From Limnohabitans sp. Rim11 (GTDB lineage Bacteria > Pseudomonadota > Gammaproteobacteria > Burkholderiales > Burkholderiaceae_C), in NCBI RefSeq assembly GCF_001269365.1, contig NZ_CXOM01000002.1, positions 442,001-506,000 of the forward strand: 64,000 nt of DNA, in the 5' to 3' direction. The translations under genes were made by a program, and so were the position numbers. Shown here piece by piece: positions 1 to 11,620 of the stretch. Numbering within the stretch: position 1 is the stretch's first letter; each line of letters starts with the position of its first letter. Under the pieces are notes generated by a model. It searched no databases and had not been told where the DNA came from. It saw only the letters and a program-made list of their open reading frames with translations.

Positions 1-1
1 C

Positions 2-91
2 ACGGCCGATCAAATTCATGAACTGGAACATGCTTGGGAAGATGCGGCAGCGCGCACACCGCACGGACAACCCATTGTTTTAGAACTGTGA
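2..91 (+). CDS. C-terminal end of an unidentified protein (partial)
   Basis: The window opens inside a reading frame with no start in view; 29 codons run to a TGA at 89-91. The visible C-terminus is short and charged (HELEHAWEDAAART) and I do not recognise the family. The reason to believe it is real is that its TGA overlaps the GTG at 88-90 that opens the following transporter gene, an arrangement typical of adjacent genes in one operon. Confidence 0.45.
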   Translation, partial: TADQIHELEHAWEDAAARTPHGQPIVLEL

Positions 92-960
92 AATTCCCCT
101 TTCTTCCCGTTGCGGCACTCATCGGCAGTTTGATCACACTCAGTGTGGGTACATCGCTGGCCAAAAGCTTGTTTCCTTTTGTGGGTGCAGAAGGCACCAC
201 CACCTACCGCTTGATTTTTTCGACGCTGTTGCTCATGGCCTTTTGGCGACCTTGGCGCCGCACTTGGTCCTGGAACGAGGCGCCACTTTTGGTGATGTTT
301 GGTGCCACCTTAGGCATCATGAATTTGCTGTTTTATAGCGCTATCAAAACCGTCCCCTTTGGCTTGGCCATTGCCATTGAATTCACAGGCCCCTTGGCCG
401 TGGCCTTGTGGTCGTCCAAAAAACCACTTGATTTTGTTTGGATCGTGTTGGCCGTTCTTGGCATGGGCTTGATCTTGCCTTTGTCTCAGCAAATGGGCGC
501 AGACAGTCCAGCGGCACTTGATCCGGTTGGCATTGGCTTCGCATTAGGCGCTGGTTTTTGCTGGGCTATGTACATCGTGATTGGCCAACGCGTGGCCGAT
601 CGCATTGGCGCGTTTGCCACACCCATGGGCATGCTGGTGGCCGCTATGGTGGTCACACCTTTTGGTATTAGCGTGGCGGGTGCTTCTTTGCTGAATGTGG
701 AGTGGATGTTGATCGGCTTGGGCATCGCCTTGCTTTCAAGCGCCATTCCCTACAGTTTGGAAATGTATTCGCTCAAACACTTGCCCAAACAAACCTTCAG
801 CATCTTGCTGAGTTTGGAACCAGCGGTGGGCGCCTTGGCTGGATGGCTGGTGTTGGCTGAACAACTAAGCACACAGCAGCTATGTGCCATTGGGTTGATC
901 ATGGCGGCTTCCATGGGAAGCGCCATGACCGCGGGACAACGCAAGCCTACAGAAACTTAA
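88..960 (+). CDS. rhtA: RhtA-type DMT/EamA inner-membrane exporter
   Basis: A 290-residue, ten-helix drug/metabolite transporter closely resembling E. coli RhtA, which exports threonine and homoserine. Visible family hallmarks are the N-terminal GTSLAKSLFP, the central LEFTGPLAVAL-like stretch (seen as EFTGPLAVALWSSKKP) and PYSLEM in the second EamA repeat. I chose the GTG at 88 because it overlaps the upstream stop and because the frame before it lacks any membrane or family signature; starts further upstream would add a non-conserved, cysteine- and arginine-containing leader. The substrate is inferred from family resemblance only. It converges with the toxin gene downstream, with only 27 bases between the stops. 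Confidence 0.85.
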   Translation: MKFPFLPVAALIGSLITLSVGTSLAKSLFPFVGAEGTTTYRLIFSTLLLMAFWRPWRRTWSWNEAPLLVMFGATLGIMNLLFYSAIKTVPFGLAIAIEFTGPLAVALWSSKKPLDFVWIVLAVLGMGLILPLSQQMGADSPAALDPVGIGFALGAGFCWAMYIVIGQRVADRIGAFATPMGMLVAAMVVTPFGISVAGASLLNVEWMLIGLGIALLSSAIPYSLEMYSLKHLPKQTFSILLSLEPAVGALAGWLVLAEQLSTQQLCAIGLIMAASMGSAMTAGQRKPTET

Positions 961-987
961 CGCACAAGATTTTCGCCCAGTTGAAAC

Positions 988-1491
988 TTATTCCATCAAG
1001 GCAACCACTGCATTCATTGGCAACCACAAGCTCAAGGGATGAGAGGAGAATTTTTTGAAGCCATGCTTTTCATAAAACAGAACAGCTTCTTGATGCTTGG
1101 CATCCACCACCATGGCGTAGGCTGCTACGTCGGCCTGAAAAACGCGCGTCAAAGCATCTGCCAACAAAGCAGAACCTAAACCGATTTGTTGAGCGGACTG
1201 TGTCACAGCCAATCTGCCCATTCTTGCGACTGGCACCGTGGGGTAGCGTGGCAATTTTTTGGCAAGCACTTGGGGCAAGTCTGCCAGCAGCACGCTTGAA
1301 GCGGCCAAGGTGTAATAACCCGCTACTTGACCCCAACTGTTGACCGCTACAAAACAATGCGCAACATGCCGCCTAATGTCTTGCGTCACTTGTGTTTTGA
1401 AGTACCGGTCTAAGTCGACGTCACCACAATCAAACTCATTGCGCGGGTGATCCGCCCTTAGCACTTCGACCTTGAAAGGTCCTGTGTTCAA
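988..1491 (-). CDS. GNAT-family acetyltransferase toxin (TacT-like)
   Basis: A 167-residue GCN5-type acetyltransferase of the toxin branch: FDCG near residue 22, GYYTLAASSV, LPRYPTVPVARMGRLAV, an acetyl-CoA loop written QQIGLGSALL, and FYEKHGF near the C-terminus, where the tyrosine matches the catalytic one of TacT/AtaT. TacT toxins acetylate the amino group of aminoacyl-tRNAs and stop translation; that activity is inferred from the family. The start is a TTG at 1491-1489 overlapping the antitoxin stop (TTGA), so the two genes should be translationally coupled with antitoxin first. There is no other good start in the frame before the conserved FDCG. Confidence 0.82.
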   Translation of the reverse strand: MNTGPFKVEVLRADHPRNEFDCGDVDLDRYFKTQVTQDIRRHVAHCFVAVNSWGQVAGYYTLAASSVLLADLPQVLAKKLPRYPTVPVARMGRLAVTQSAQQIGLGSALLADALTRVFQADVAAYAMVVDAKHQEAVLFYEKHGFKKFSSHPLSLWLPMNAVVALME

Positions 1492-1781
1492 GTGAGGTCC
1501 AACAGCTTGCGCCTGTTTTCAAACGCGCGTTTTAAAGCCGCCTTGGGTTTGGCAGGCGCCAACAATGATTTTGCAAATTGGACTTGATCGGCTTGGGCCA
1601 GTTGGATGTAATGCGCCTTGGCCAACGCATCACTGGCAGCCTGTTGCACCGCCGCCACCACAAAGTCTGTGACAGAGCGCCCTTCTAATTCGGCCGCTTG
1701 ACGAAGCAAGCCATGCAAATCATGGCTGATCCTTGCCTCAAGACGAGCTGCAGGCTGTGCTTTGTTCATTTTTTTGTCCAT
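1488..1781 (-). CDS. DUF1778-family RHH antitoxin (TacA-like)
   Basis: A 97-residue protein with an N-terminal ribbon-helix-helix segment (LEARISHDLHGLLRQAAEL, then GRSVTDFVV) followed by a basic C-terminal segment (KPKAALKRAFENR) that in this family wraps around and inhibits the GNAT toxin. DUF1778 antitoxins also repress their own operon as toxin-antitoxin complexes. It lies first in the operon and overlaps the toxin start. Two ATG codons, 1781 and 1769, both precede the RHH; 1781 is used here, without a strong ribosome-binding site to decide. A longer frame to 1865 adds residues unlike the family. Confidence 0.82.
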   Translation of the reverse strand: MDKKMNKAQPAARLEARISHDLHGLLRQAAELEGRSVTDFVVAAVQQAASDALAKAHYIQLAQADQVQFAKSLLAPAKPKAALKRAFENRRKLLDLT

Positions 1782-1927
1782 TGACCGAGTGTACGGCAGA
1801 TTGCCGGAAATGATCCTGAAGTGCGCCACCGAGAGATTCTTATCTCGAAGATCAACACCCCTCACTCATGATAGACATCAGCAGGAAGGCGACAGTGTCA
1901 TTGGCTTGCACCAAGACACTGTGAACA

Positions 1928-4609
<2,682 letters not shown>

Positions 4610-4636
4610 TTAAGTCACCTTCAAGCAGTTCAAGCC

Positions 4637-5746
4637 TTAAATGCGCATGGGCATCACCACGTATTTGAACTGGTCGTTTTCTGGAATGGTGATGAGTGCA
4701 GAGCTGTTGGCGTCGGCCAAATCAATGCGCACCATATCTTGGCCCATGTTGGTGAGCACATCGATGATGTAGGTCACGTTAAAGCCAATCTCAATGCTGT
4801 CACCGCCGTAGTCAATGTCGAGTTCGTCAACGGCTTCTTCTTGCTCAGCGTTGGTGGAGGCCACACGCAAAGTACCGGGGTCCAAATTCAGGCGAACGCC
4901 TTTGAACTTGTCGCTGGTGAGAATGGCAGTGCGCTGCAAGCACGACAACAAAGCTTGACGACCCAGCGTCAGATTGTTGCGATGCCCTTTGGGAATGACG
5001 CGGTTGTAATCGGGGAATTTGCCTTCGACCAGCTTGGTCACAAACTCCATGCCGCCAAAACTGAACTTGGCTTGGTTGTTGGCAAACTGCATGTCGATGG
5101 CGCCTTCGGCGTCGCTGAGCAAGCGTTGCATCTCGAGCACGGTTTTGCGGGGCAAGATGACTTCTTGCTTGTTGGGCACATCGGTGTCCAAAGTCGCAGA
5201 AGCAAATGCCAAACGGTGACCGTCAGTGGACACCAAAGACAACTGCTTGCCTTCGGCCACAAACAAAATGCCATTGAGGTAGTAACGAATGTCGTGAACG
5301 GCCATGGCAAAAGAAACTTGACTCAGCAATTGCTTCAAGGTTTTTTGCGGCACGCTGAACACAGGCCCAAAGCTGGCAGCTTCTTGCACCAGCGGAAAAT
5401 CTTCGGCGGGCAAAGTCTGCAAAGTAAATTTGGATTTGCCACCCTTCAAGATCAATTTGCTTTGGCTAGACTCCAAGCTGACCGTTTGGTCGGAAGGCAT
5501 GGTGCGCAAAATGTCGATCAGTTTGCGTGCACCCACCGTGGTGGTGAAGTCGCCGGCGTCACCGTCCATCTCGGCGGTGGTGCGAATTTGAATTTCTAAA
5601 TCGCTGGTGGTCAACTGCAATGCTTTGCCGGTTTTGCGAATCAGCACATTGGCCAAAACAGGCAATGTGTGACGACGTTCCACAATGCCAGAAACGGATT
5701 GCAAAACAGACAGCAATTTGTCTTGGGTGGCCTTCAGTACGATCAT
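4637..5746 (-). CDS. dnaN: DNA polymerase III beta subunit (sliding clamp)
   Basis: A 369-residue beta clamp, the ring-shaped processivity factor of the replicase. The N-terminus (MIVLKATQDKLL), RRHTLPVLANVL, the central PDYNRVIP and the C-terminal YVVMPMRI are standard and mark the three clamp folds. The ATG at 5746 has a good AGAGGAAG site just upstream; the frame extends nine codons further but without conservation. It sits between dnaA and gyrB on the same strand and is probably co-transcribed with one or both. Confidence 0.97.
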   Translation of the reverse strand: MIVLKATQDKLLSVLQSVSGIVERRHTLPVLANVLIRKTGKALQLTTSDLEIQIRTTAEMDGDAGDFTTTVGARKLIDILRTMPSDQTVSLESSQSKLILKGGKSKFTLQTLPAEDFPLVQEAASFGPVFSVPQKTLKQLLSQVSFAMAVHDIRYYLNGILFVAEGKQLSLVSTDGHRLAFASATLDTDVPNKQEVILPRKTVLEMQRLLSDAEGAIDMQFANNQAKFSFGGMEFVTKLVEGKFPDYNRVIPKGHRNNLTLGRQALLSCLQRTAILTSDKFKGVRLNLDPGTLRVASTNAEQEEAVDELDIDYGGDSIEIGFNVTYIIDVLTNMGQDMVRIDLADANSSALITIPENDQFKYVVMPMRI

Positions 5747-5762
5747 GTCTTCCTCTGTTTTA

Positions 5763-5793
5763 AGGGGTCCCAATTTGGAATTTGGGAGCCCCT
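5763..5793 (-). promoter_or_regulatory. Hairpin in the dnaA-dnaN spacer
   Basis: The spacer upstream of dnaN contains an imperfect stem of about 11 bp with one bulged G (left arm 5763-5773, right arm 5782-5793). No T-run follows on the minus strand. It would lie in the dnaN leader, 16 or so bases before the start codon; a role in dnaN expression is a guess. Confidence 0.4.
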
Positions 5794-5858
5794 AGATTTT
5801 CGCTGATTTTTGGGCCTAAATTGAGGTTTTTACGCTCTTAATTCAGCATTCTTTGGAC

Positions 5859-7259
5859 TTAGCCTTTGAGCGTCTGCTCCAAGACGTGCAGCTGCTGATT
5901 CAGCTCGGTCAATTGCTGGCGCTCGGCGCTTATTTTGCGGACGGCATGCAGCACCGTGGTGTGGTCGCGGCCGCCAAACAATTCCCCAATTTCGGGCAAG
6001 CTTTTTTGGGTGAGTTCTTTGGCCAGGTACATGGCAATCTGGCGCGGCCGGGCAATGCTGGCGGGCCGCTTTTTGGAATACATGTCGGCAACCTTGATCT
6101 TGTAGTAATCGGCCACCGTTTTTTGGATGTTTTCGACACTGATCTGGCGGTTTTGAATGGACAGCAGGTCACGCAGTGCTTCTCGCGCCAGTTGGATGGA
6201 GATTTCCTTCTGGTTAAAGCGCGAATACGCCAAAATTTTGCGCAAGGCGCCTTCCAACTCACGAACGTTGGAACGCACGTTTTTAGCCACAAAGAAGGCC
6301 ACCTCTTCTGGCATGACGCTGCCTTCGCTGATGGCTTTGTTGATCAGAATGGCCACGCGCATTTCAAGTTCAGGGGGCTCGATGGCCACCGTGAGTCCGG
6401 AGTCAAAGCGAGAAACAAGGCGCTCGTGAATGTCGGCCAAGCCTTTGGGGTAGGTGTCGCTGGTCATCACGATGTGTGATTTTTTGGCCAGCAAGGCCTC
6501 GAACGCATTGAAGAACTCTTCTTGGGTACGGTCTTTGTTGGCAAAGAACTGCACGTCGTCAATGAGGAGTAAATCGAGCGAGTGGTAGCGGTTCTTGAAC
6601 TCGTCAAAAGTCTTGCGCTGATACGCCTTAACCACATCCGAGACAAATTGCTCCGCATGAATGTAGAGAACTTTGGCATCGGGTCGGTCGGCCAACAATT
6701 TGTTGCCCACTGCATGCACCAAATGCGTCTTGCCCAAACCAACCCCACCATAGATAAACAGGGGGTTGTAAAGGTGCCCAGGCATGGTGGCCACATGCAT
6801 GGCAGCCGCGCGCGCCATGCGGTTGGCAGAACCTTCTACCAGGGTGTCAAAAGTAAGTGCCGTATTGAGCCGATGGCGCTTTGCATCGGCTTGGGCATCT
6901 TCCACTGGATCGACAATCTCTGGCTGCGCATCAAGCGCAGACTTAGCCATAGAGAAAGCAGTTCTACCTTGAGCTTCTCTGGTAGCAAGCGCTAACTCAA
7001 TTTGTATTTTCTGACCATGAAGTCTGGACAGCACATCGGCCAATTTGGCGCTGTACTGCGCACGAATCCAATCGAGTTTGAAACGGTTGGCCACAAACAA
7101 AGTGACCTTGGAAAAGTCATCTGAAACTTGCGCAGTCAGGGGTTTGATCCAGGTGTTGAATTGCTGCTCAGGGAGTTCTTGCGACAACTCGTCGAGGCAA
7201 ACCTGCCAGAGCGCTTGGCCTGCGTCGTCCGCGTCGGTTGGGTGCTGTCCACTGCTCAT
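5859..7259 (-). CDS. dnaA: Chromosomal replication initiator DnaA
   Basis: A 466-residue DnaA with all four domains: N-terminal DnaB-interaction domain ([25 protein letters not shown]), a short linker, an AAA+ domain with Walker [11 protein letters not shown] and Walker [10 protein letters not shown], and the C-terminal DnaA-box reader with the [14 protein letters not shown] signature. It initiates replication at oriC. The start at 7259 gives the conserved domain I. It heads the minus-strand block dnaA-dnaN-gyrB and diverges from rpmH; a perfect DnaA box lies 67 bases upstream, suitable for autoregulation. Confidence 0.97.
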   Translation of the reverse strand: MSSGQHPTDADDAGQALWQVCLDELSQELPEQQFNTWIKPLTAQVSDDFSKVTLFVANRFKLDWIRAQYSAKLADVLSRLHGQKIQIELALATREAQGRTAFSMAKSALDAQPEIVDPVEDAQADAKRHRLNTALTFDTLVEGSANRMARAAAMHVATMPGHLYNPLFIYGGVGLGKTHLVHAVGNKLLADRPDAKVLYIHAEQFVSDVVKAYQRKTFDEFKNRYHSLDLLLIDDVQFFANKDRTQEEFFNAFEALLAKKSHIVMTSDTYPKGLADIHERLVSRFDSGLTVAIEPPELEMRVAILINKAISEGSVMPEEVAFFVAKNVRSNVRELEGALRKILAYSRFNQKEISIQLAREALRDLLSIQNRQISVENIQKTVADYYKIKVADMYSKKRPASIARPRQIAMYLAKELTQKSLPEIGELFGGRDHTTVLHAVRKISAERQQLTELNQQLHVLEQTLKG

Positions 7260-7325
7260 TGCAATGCACCTTTATTGTGGACAGTTTGGAGATTCATGCG
7301 GCTCAAAAGTAACTTTATCAAGAGT

Positions 7326-7334
7326 TTATCCACA
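7326..7334 (+). promoter_or_regulatory. Perfect DnaA box
   Basis: TTATCCACA, identical to the high-affinity DnaA box consensus, lies midway in the dnaA-rpmH spacer. It could serve origin function, dnaA autorepression, or both. Confidence 0.75.
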
Positions 7335-7430
7335 TGCCAAAGATGGGACTTTCGAGGATCATAAACCAGAAAATTCAAAGTGCCGAATGGTTTTATTCCA
7401 TGGGAAAGTTAAAACTTAGGGCACCTAGGG

Positions 7431-7459
7431 TTTACCAAGCCCTGAAAGTTTGCGATAAT
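7431..7459 (+). promoter_or_regulatory. Probable sigma-70 promoter of rpmH
   Basis: A TTTACC -35-like hexamer (7431-7436) and a GATAAT -10 hexamer (7454-7459) are separated by 17 bases, with a TG one base before the -10 (extended -10). The start site would fall about 25 bases before the rpmH ATG. Confidence 0.55.
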
Positions 7460-7492
7460 CGCCGGCTTTCCCTAAAAAATTACTGAGTCAAC

Positions 7493-7627
7493 ATGAAACG
7501 CACTTACCAACCCTCAAAGACACGCCGCGCACGTACACACGGCTTTTTGGTTCGCATGAAAACCCGTGGTGGCCGTGCTGTGATCAACGCACGCCGCGCC
7601 AAAGGCCGTAAACGCCTGGCCGCTTAA
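7493..7627 (+). CDS. rpmH: 50S ribosomal protein L34
   Basis: A 44-residue, very basic protein beginning MKRTYQPSK and ending AKGRKRLAA, with the central [14 protein letters not shown], all standard for L34 of the large ribosomal subunit. It is the first gene of the plus-strand block rpmH-rnpA-yidD-yidC-mnmE next to the dnaA region, an order conserved across proteobacteria. Confidence 0.97.
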   Translation: MKRTYQPSKTRRARTHGFLVRMKTRGGRAVINARRAKGRKRLAA

Positions 7628-7680
7628 GCCTAGCCCTCAAATGGCTTGGCTGCTGAGCAACTCAATGCCTCGGCAGTGGT

Positions 7681-8118
7681 GTGCAGCGCTTAAAAACACG
7701 ACCCCAGTTTCAGGCTGCCCTTTCCGGTGGCACGGTCTCTCGCACGCCTCATTTCGCTTTGCATCGCTTAAGTTTGCCTGAATCACTTCTAACTGGTAAT
7801 ACGTCGGCGCCTCAAGGCACGCCCACAGGTTCAAACTCAGACACCCCCGCACCCCTGTTTAAAACGCAGGAAGTATGGCTGGGCGCCATGGTGCCCAAGC
7901 GCTGGGCCAGACGTGCCGTCACGCGCAACGCCATCAAGCGCCAAATTTACGCCATCAGTGCTCAGTTTGAAGTTCGCTTACCTTGTGCAGCACATGTGGT
8001 TCGCTTGCGTTCAGAGTTTGACCGACGTCAGTTCATTAGCGCCACATCCCCTTTACTTAAAAACGCTGTTCGCCTAGAGCTTGAGCAGTTGTTTGAACGC
8101 GCCGCCAAACCGTCATGA
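7681..8118 (+). CDS. rnpA: Ribonuclease P protein component
   Basis: A 145-residue RnpA, the protein cofactor of RNase P in tRNA 5' maturation. It starts with QRLKTRPQFQAAL and carries the RNR motif in the stretch WARRAVTRNAIKRQIY, which contacts the RNA. The start is the GTG at 7681; no ATG lies in frame upstream. It is longer than the E. coli protein (119) because of an insertion of about 25 residues rich in T, S and P after residue 30, a region that varies in this order. The stop overlaps the yidD start (ATGA). Confidence 0.92.
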   Translation: MQRLKTRPQFQAALSGGTVSRTPHFALHRLSLPESLLTGNTSAPQGTPTGSNSDTPAPLFKTQEVWLGAMVPKRWARRAVTRNAIKRQIYAISAQFEVRLPCAAHVVRLRSEFDRRQFISATSPLLKNAVRLELEQLFERAAKPS

Positions 8119-8399
8119 TGCAAAAGCTATTGATCGGTCTTGTCAAAGGTTATCGCCTTTTCCTGAGCCCTTGGTTAGGATCGGCATGTCGGTTTGAGCC
8201 CACCTGTTCTGTGTATTCTTTAGAAGCCCTAAAACAACACGGTGCGGGCGTTGGCAGCTACCTCACACTCAAACGCCTTGGCCGTTGCCACCCCTGGTGC
8301 AACGGTGGCCACGATCCTGTGCCCGAAAAAGCACCGCAGTGGCTGTCGCGTTTATTGCATCACCCGTTAACTCATCCCTCTTCGAAGAAGTCTTCATGA
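8115..8399 (+). CDS. yidD: YidD, membrane protein insertion efficiency factor
   Basis: A 94-residue YidD (UPF0161) protein with an N-terminal amphipathic membrane-associated helix (LLIGLVKGYRLFLSP) and the conserved cysteine core CRFEPTCSVYSLEAL and GRCHPWCNGGHDPVP. It helps YidC insert and fold inner-membrane proteins. It overlaps rnpA upstream and yidC downstream by ATGA, so the three are translationally coupled. Confidence 0.95.
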   Translation: MMQKLLIGLVKGYRLFLSPWLGSACRFEPTCSVYSLEALKQHGAGVGSYLTLKRLGRCHPWCNGGHDPVPEKAPQWLSRLLHHPLTHPSSKKSS

Positions 8400-10090
8400 A
8401 CGATATCCGCCGCACCTTTTTATGGGTCATTTTTGGCTTCTCCATGGTTCTCCTTTGGGACCAATGGCAAATTTACAACGGCCACAAAGCCACCTTCTTC
8501 CCCAAACCTGTTGCGGCAACAGCAGACAATGCGCCCGCCAACAGCACACCCGCTGCTGCCGGCGCCTTACCCGTTGCCAGCAATGTTGCGCCTGCGGCAG
8601 GGCCTGCACAAGTACCAGGCACAGCAGCGGCAGGCATGGCCCCCACAACACGTGAACGCGTTGAAGTCACGACCGATGTCTTAAAGCTTCGCTTTGACAC
8701 AGAAGGCGGCACCTTGCTGTATTCAGAGTTTTTAAAGTTTGGTGATTTGTTAGACAGCAAGAAGCCATTCGTTTTGCTCGACGAAAGCAAGGCTCGTGTC
8801 TATGTTGCCCAAACTGGCTTGATCGGCGGACCGTTTGCATCGCACAAAACGCCCATGAAATTCACGGGCGAGCGCGCGCTCAAAGAGGGTCAAAACGAAC
8901 TGGTGCTCCAATTTGAATCTGCCGATGTGGGCGGCTTGAAACTGGTCAAAACATACACCTTGACCCGCGGCAGCTACGCCATCAAGGTGAACCATCAAGT
9001 GGTCAACACTGGTAGCGCAGCAGCTTCTCCACAGTTGTATGTTCAATTGGTGCGCGATGGCAACAAGCCCGATGGCGAGTCGGCGTTTTACTCCACATTC
9101 ACTGGCCCTGCTGTTTACACAGACGCCAAGAAATATCAAAAAATTGAGTTCACAGACATTGAAAAGGGCAAGGCAGAGTTTGAGAAAACAGGCCCTCAAG
9201 GTTATGTGGCCATGGTGCAGCATTACTTTGCGTCGGCTTGGGTTTTCCCCGCCAACACGGCACGCGAAAACTTTGCCCGCAAAGTCGACACCAACCTTTA
9301 TTCGGTTGGCATGATCACGCCCTTCAACGAAGTGGCGCCTGGCCAAACCAAGGCTTTAGAGGCCACTTTGTTTGTCGGCCCTCAAGAAGAAAAAATGCTG
9401 GAAGCTCTTGCGCCCGGCTTGGAGTTGGTCAAAGACTATGGCTGGCTGACCGTTCTGGCCAAACCTTTGTATTGGCTGCTTGACCGCTTGTTTGGCTTCC
9501 TGCAAAACTGGGGCTGGGCCATTGTGGCTTTGGTGTTCTTGCTCAAGCTGGCTTTTTATTGGCTCAATGCCAAAGCCTACGCCAGCATGGCCAAAATGAA
9601 GGCCATCAACCCCAAGATCATGGAGATGCGCGAGCGCCTCAAAGACAACCCACAACAAATGCAGCAAGAGATGATGCGCATTTACCGCGAAGAGAAGGTC
9701 AACCCCATGGGTGGTTGCTTCCCCATCATGGTTCAAATTCCTGTGTTCATTGCCTTGTACTGGGTGTTGTTGTCTTCCGTTGAAATGCGCAACGCGCCAT
9801 GGATCGGCTGGATTCAGGACTTGTCAGCACCCGACCCCTATTTCATCTTGCCAGTGGTCATGACCCTGTCTACCTTGCTGCAAACAGCACTGAACCCAGC
9901 GCCGCCAGATCCGATGCAAGCCAAATTGATGTGGTTCATGCCACTCATCTTTAGCGTGATGTTCTTCTTCTTCCCGGCCGGCTTGGTGCTGTATTGGATT
10001 ACCAACAACATCTTGTCGATTGCACAGCAATGGGTCATCAACACGCGCATGGGTGTACCGCCGCAGTTCAATCTGCCAAAATTCAAGTGA
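8396..10090 (+). CDS. yidC: Membrane protein insertase YidC
   Basis: A 564-residue Gram-negative-type YidC. The N-terminal transmembrane anchor (FLWVIFGFSMVLLW) is followed by a large periplasmic domain that starts with an Ala/Pro-rich linker (residues about 35-85), then the five-helix insertase core from about residue 345 (LYWLLDRLFGFLQNWGWAI, GGCFPIMVQIPVFIALYWVL, FFFPAGLVLYWITNN). The ATG at 8396 overlaps the yidD stop. YidC works alone or with SecYEG in inserting membrane proteins. A strong terminator follows. Confidence 0.96.
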   Translation: MNDIRRTFLWVIFGFSMVLLWDQWQIYNGHKATFFPKPVAATADNAPANSTPAAAGALPVASNVAPAAGPAQVPGTAAAGMAPTTRERVEVTTDVLKLRFDTEGGTLLYSEFLKFGDLLDSKKPFVLLDESKARVYVAQTGLIGGPFASHKTPMKFTGERALKEGQNELVLQFESADVGGLKLVKTYTLTRGSYAIKVNHQVVNTGSAAASPQLYVQLVRDGNKPDGESAFYSTFTGPAVYTDAKKYQKIEFTDIEKGKAEFEKTGPQGYVAMVQHYFASAWVFPANTARENFARKVDTNLYSVGMITPFNEVAPGQTKALEATLFVGPQEEKMLEALAPGLELVKDYGWLTVLAKPLYWLLDRLFGFLQNWGWAIVALVFLLKLAFYWLNAKAYASMAKMKAINPKIMEMRERLKDNPQQMQQEMMRIYREEKVNPMGGCFPIMVQIPVFIALYWVLLSSVEMRNAPWIGWIQDLSAPDPYFILPVVMTLSTLLQTALNPAPPDPMQAKLMWFMPLIFSVMFFFFPAGLVLYWITNNILSIAQQWVINTRMGVPPQFNLPKFK

Positions 10091-10122
10091 TCGCTCGTCG
10101 TTCTAATTTGAATTGAACTTTT

Positions 10123-10149
10123 CAGGGCCGCTCAAGCGGCCCTGTTTCA
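10123..10149 (+). terminator. Rho-independent terminator after yidC
   Basis: A 9-bp GC-rich stem (10123-10131 with 10136-10144) and a 4-base loop, followed by TTTCATT. It should end the rpmH-yidC transcript before mnmE. Confidence 0.75.
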
Positions 10150-10182
10150 TTGAGAATATTTTTCTAGTTACCCATTAAAGCC

Positions 10183-11616
10183 ATGTTGTCCCGTCACCAA
10201 GATCCCATCATTGCCATCGCCACTGCCCCTGGCCGCGGTGCGGTGGGCATTGTGCGCGTGTCAGGGCCGCAGCTGAAACCATGGGCCGATGCTTTTTGCG
10301 GCAAATTCCTCCAAGCACGACAAGCCCATTACTTGCCGTTCAACGATGACAAAGGCGACCCCATAGACCAAGGCTTGGCTATCTTTTTTCCTGGGCCACA
10401 CTCTTACACAGGCGAAGATGTTTTAGAACTTCAAGCGCACGGTGGGCCTGTGGTTTTGCAGCTGCTTTTGTCGCGTTGCTTAGAAGCAGCCCAACAGATC
10501 AACGCCACAACGGGTACCGCTTATTTACCGAATCTTCGTTTGGCCGCGCCCGGTGAATTTACGCAGCGCGCTTTTCTAAACGACAAAATTGACTTGGCAC
10601 AAGCCGAGGCCATTGCCGATTTGATCGACGCCTCTACAGGCGCCGCCGCGCGCAGCGCCAGCCGCTCATTGGCCGGCGATTTTTCCAAAGAAATCAACAC
10701 ACTGCGCGATGGCTTGGTTCATTTGCGCATGCTGGTCGAAGCCACTTTGGATTTTCCTGAAGAAGAAATTGATTTCTTGCAAAAGGCTGATGCACAAGGC
10801 CAACTCGATCGGCTGCAAGCACAACTGGTCAAAGTATTGGCGCGCACGCAACAAGGTGCTTTGTTGCGTGAAGGCATCAAGGTGGTCATTGCGGGTCAAC
10901 CCAATGCGGGCAAGAGTTCTTTGCTCAATGCGTTGGCGGGTGCAGAGTTGGCCATCGTCACGCCCATTGCAGGAACCACGCGCGATGTGGTGCAGCAAAC
11001 CATTCAAATTGAAGGTGTGCCTGTGCACGTCATTGACACAGCGGGCCTGCGCGAAGGCGAGGGCATTGATGAGGTTGAAAAAATAGGCATTCAGCGCGCT
11101 TGGGAACAAATTGCCGGCGCCGATGCAGTTTTGTTTTTGCACGATCTGACTCGCCAACATCTGCCTGAGTATGTTCAAGCCGACACTCAGATTCAAGAGA
11201 CGCTAACAACACAAATACCGCATGGCGTGACATTGCTGCACGTTTGGAACAAGTGCGACATTGCCACCGATGATCAAGGTGCCTCTGGCATTCGCGATGC
11301 AGAAACAGTCATCAATTTGTCTGCCAAAACAGGTCAAGGCATCGAACAGCTTAGAACCAAATTATTGGAAGCGGCAGGTTGGCAGCCGGTTGCGGAAGGT
11401 TTGTATTTGGCCCGCGCTAGGCATGTGCAGGCGCTTGAGCGGGTGCAGGCTCACCTTGAGATGGCCGATGCCCATTTGCGCGCTCAGGCTCAATCGCTCG
11501 ACTTGTTGGCCGAAGAGTTGCGCTTGTCGCAGAGCGCATTGAACGAGATCACGGGCGAGTTCAGCGCCGACGATTTACTGGGCGTCATTTTCTCCAGTTT
11601 CTGCATTGGTAAATAA
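10183..11616 (+). CDS. mnmE: tRNA modification GTPase MnmE
   Basis: A 477-residue MnmE (TrmE) that with MnmG makes the cmnm5U wobble modification in tRNA. It has the N-terminal tetrahydrofolate-binding domain ([22 protein letters not shown]), a helical domain, an inserted G domain with G1 [11 protein letters not shown]3 DTAGLRE and G4 NKCD, and the C-terminal FCIGK, whose cysteine is essential. It follows yidC, as in most proteobacteria, but behind a terminator, so it probably has its own promoter. Confidence 0.96.
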   Translation: MLSRHQDPIIAIATAPGRGAVGIVRVSGPQLKPWADAFCGKFLQARQAHYLPFNDDKGDPIDQGLAIFFPGPHSYTGEDVLELQAHGGPVVLQLLLSRCLEAAQQINATTGTAYLPNLRLAAPGEFTQRAFLNDKIDLAQAEAIADLIDASTGAAARSASRSLAGDFSKEINTLRDGLVHLRMLVEATLDFPEEEIDFLQKADAQGQLDRLQAQLVKVLARTQQGALLREGIKVVIAGQPNAGKSSLLNALAGAELAIVTPIAGTTRDVVQQTIQIEGVPVHVIDTAGLREGEGIDEVEKIGIQRAWEQIAGADAVLFLHDLTRQHLPEYVQADTQIQETLTTQIPHGVTLLHVWNKCDIATDDQGASGIRDAETVINLSAKTGQGIEQLRTKLLEAAGWQPVAEGLYLARARHVQALERVQAHLEMADAHLRAQAQSLDLLAEELRLSQSALNEITGEFSADDLLGVIFSSFCIGK

Positions 11617-11620
11617 ACGC

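Larger units (their letters stand above)
7260..7492. other. dnaA-rpmH intergenic region, possible oriC
   Basis: The 233-base spacer between divergent dnaA and rpmH is where many bacteria of this group carry oriC or the dnaA control region. It holds one perfect DnaA box (7326-7334), a poor second match on the other strand near 7277-7285 (TGTGGACAG, two mismatches), and several AT-rich stretches. One perfect box is few for a complete origin, so the call as oriC is tentative; it certainly carries the dnaA and rpmH promoters. Confidence 0.45.
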
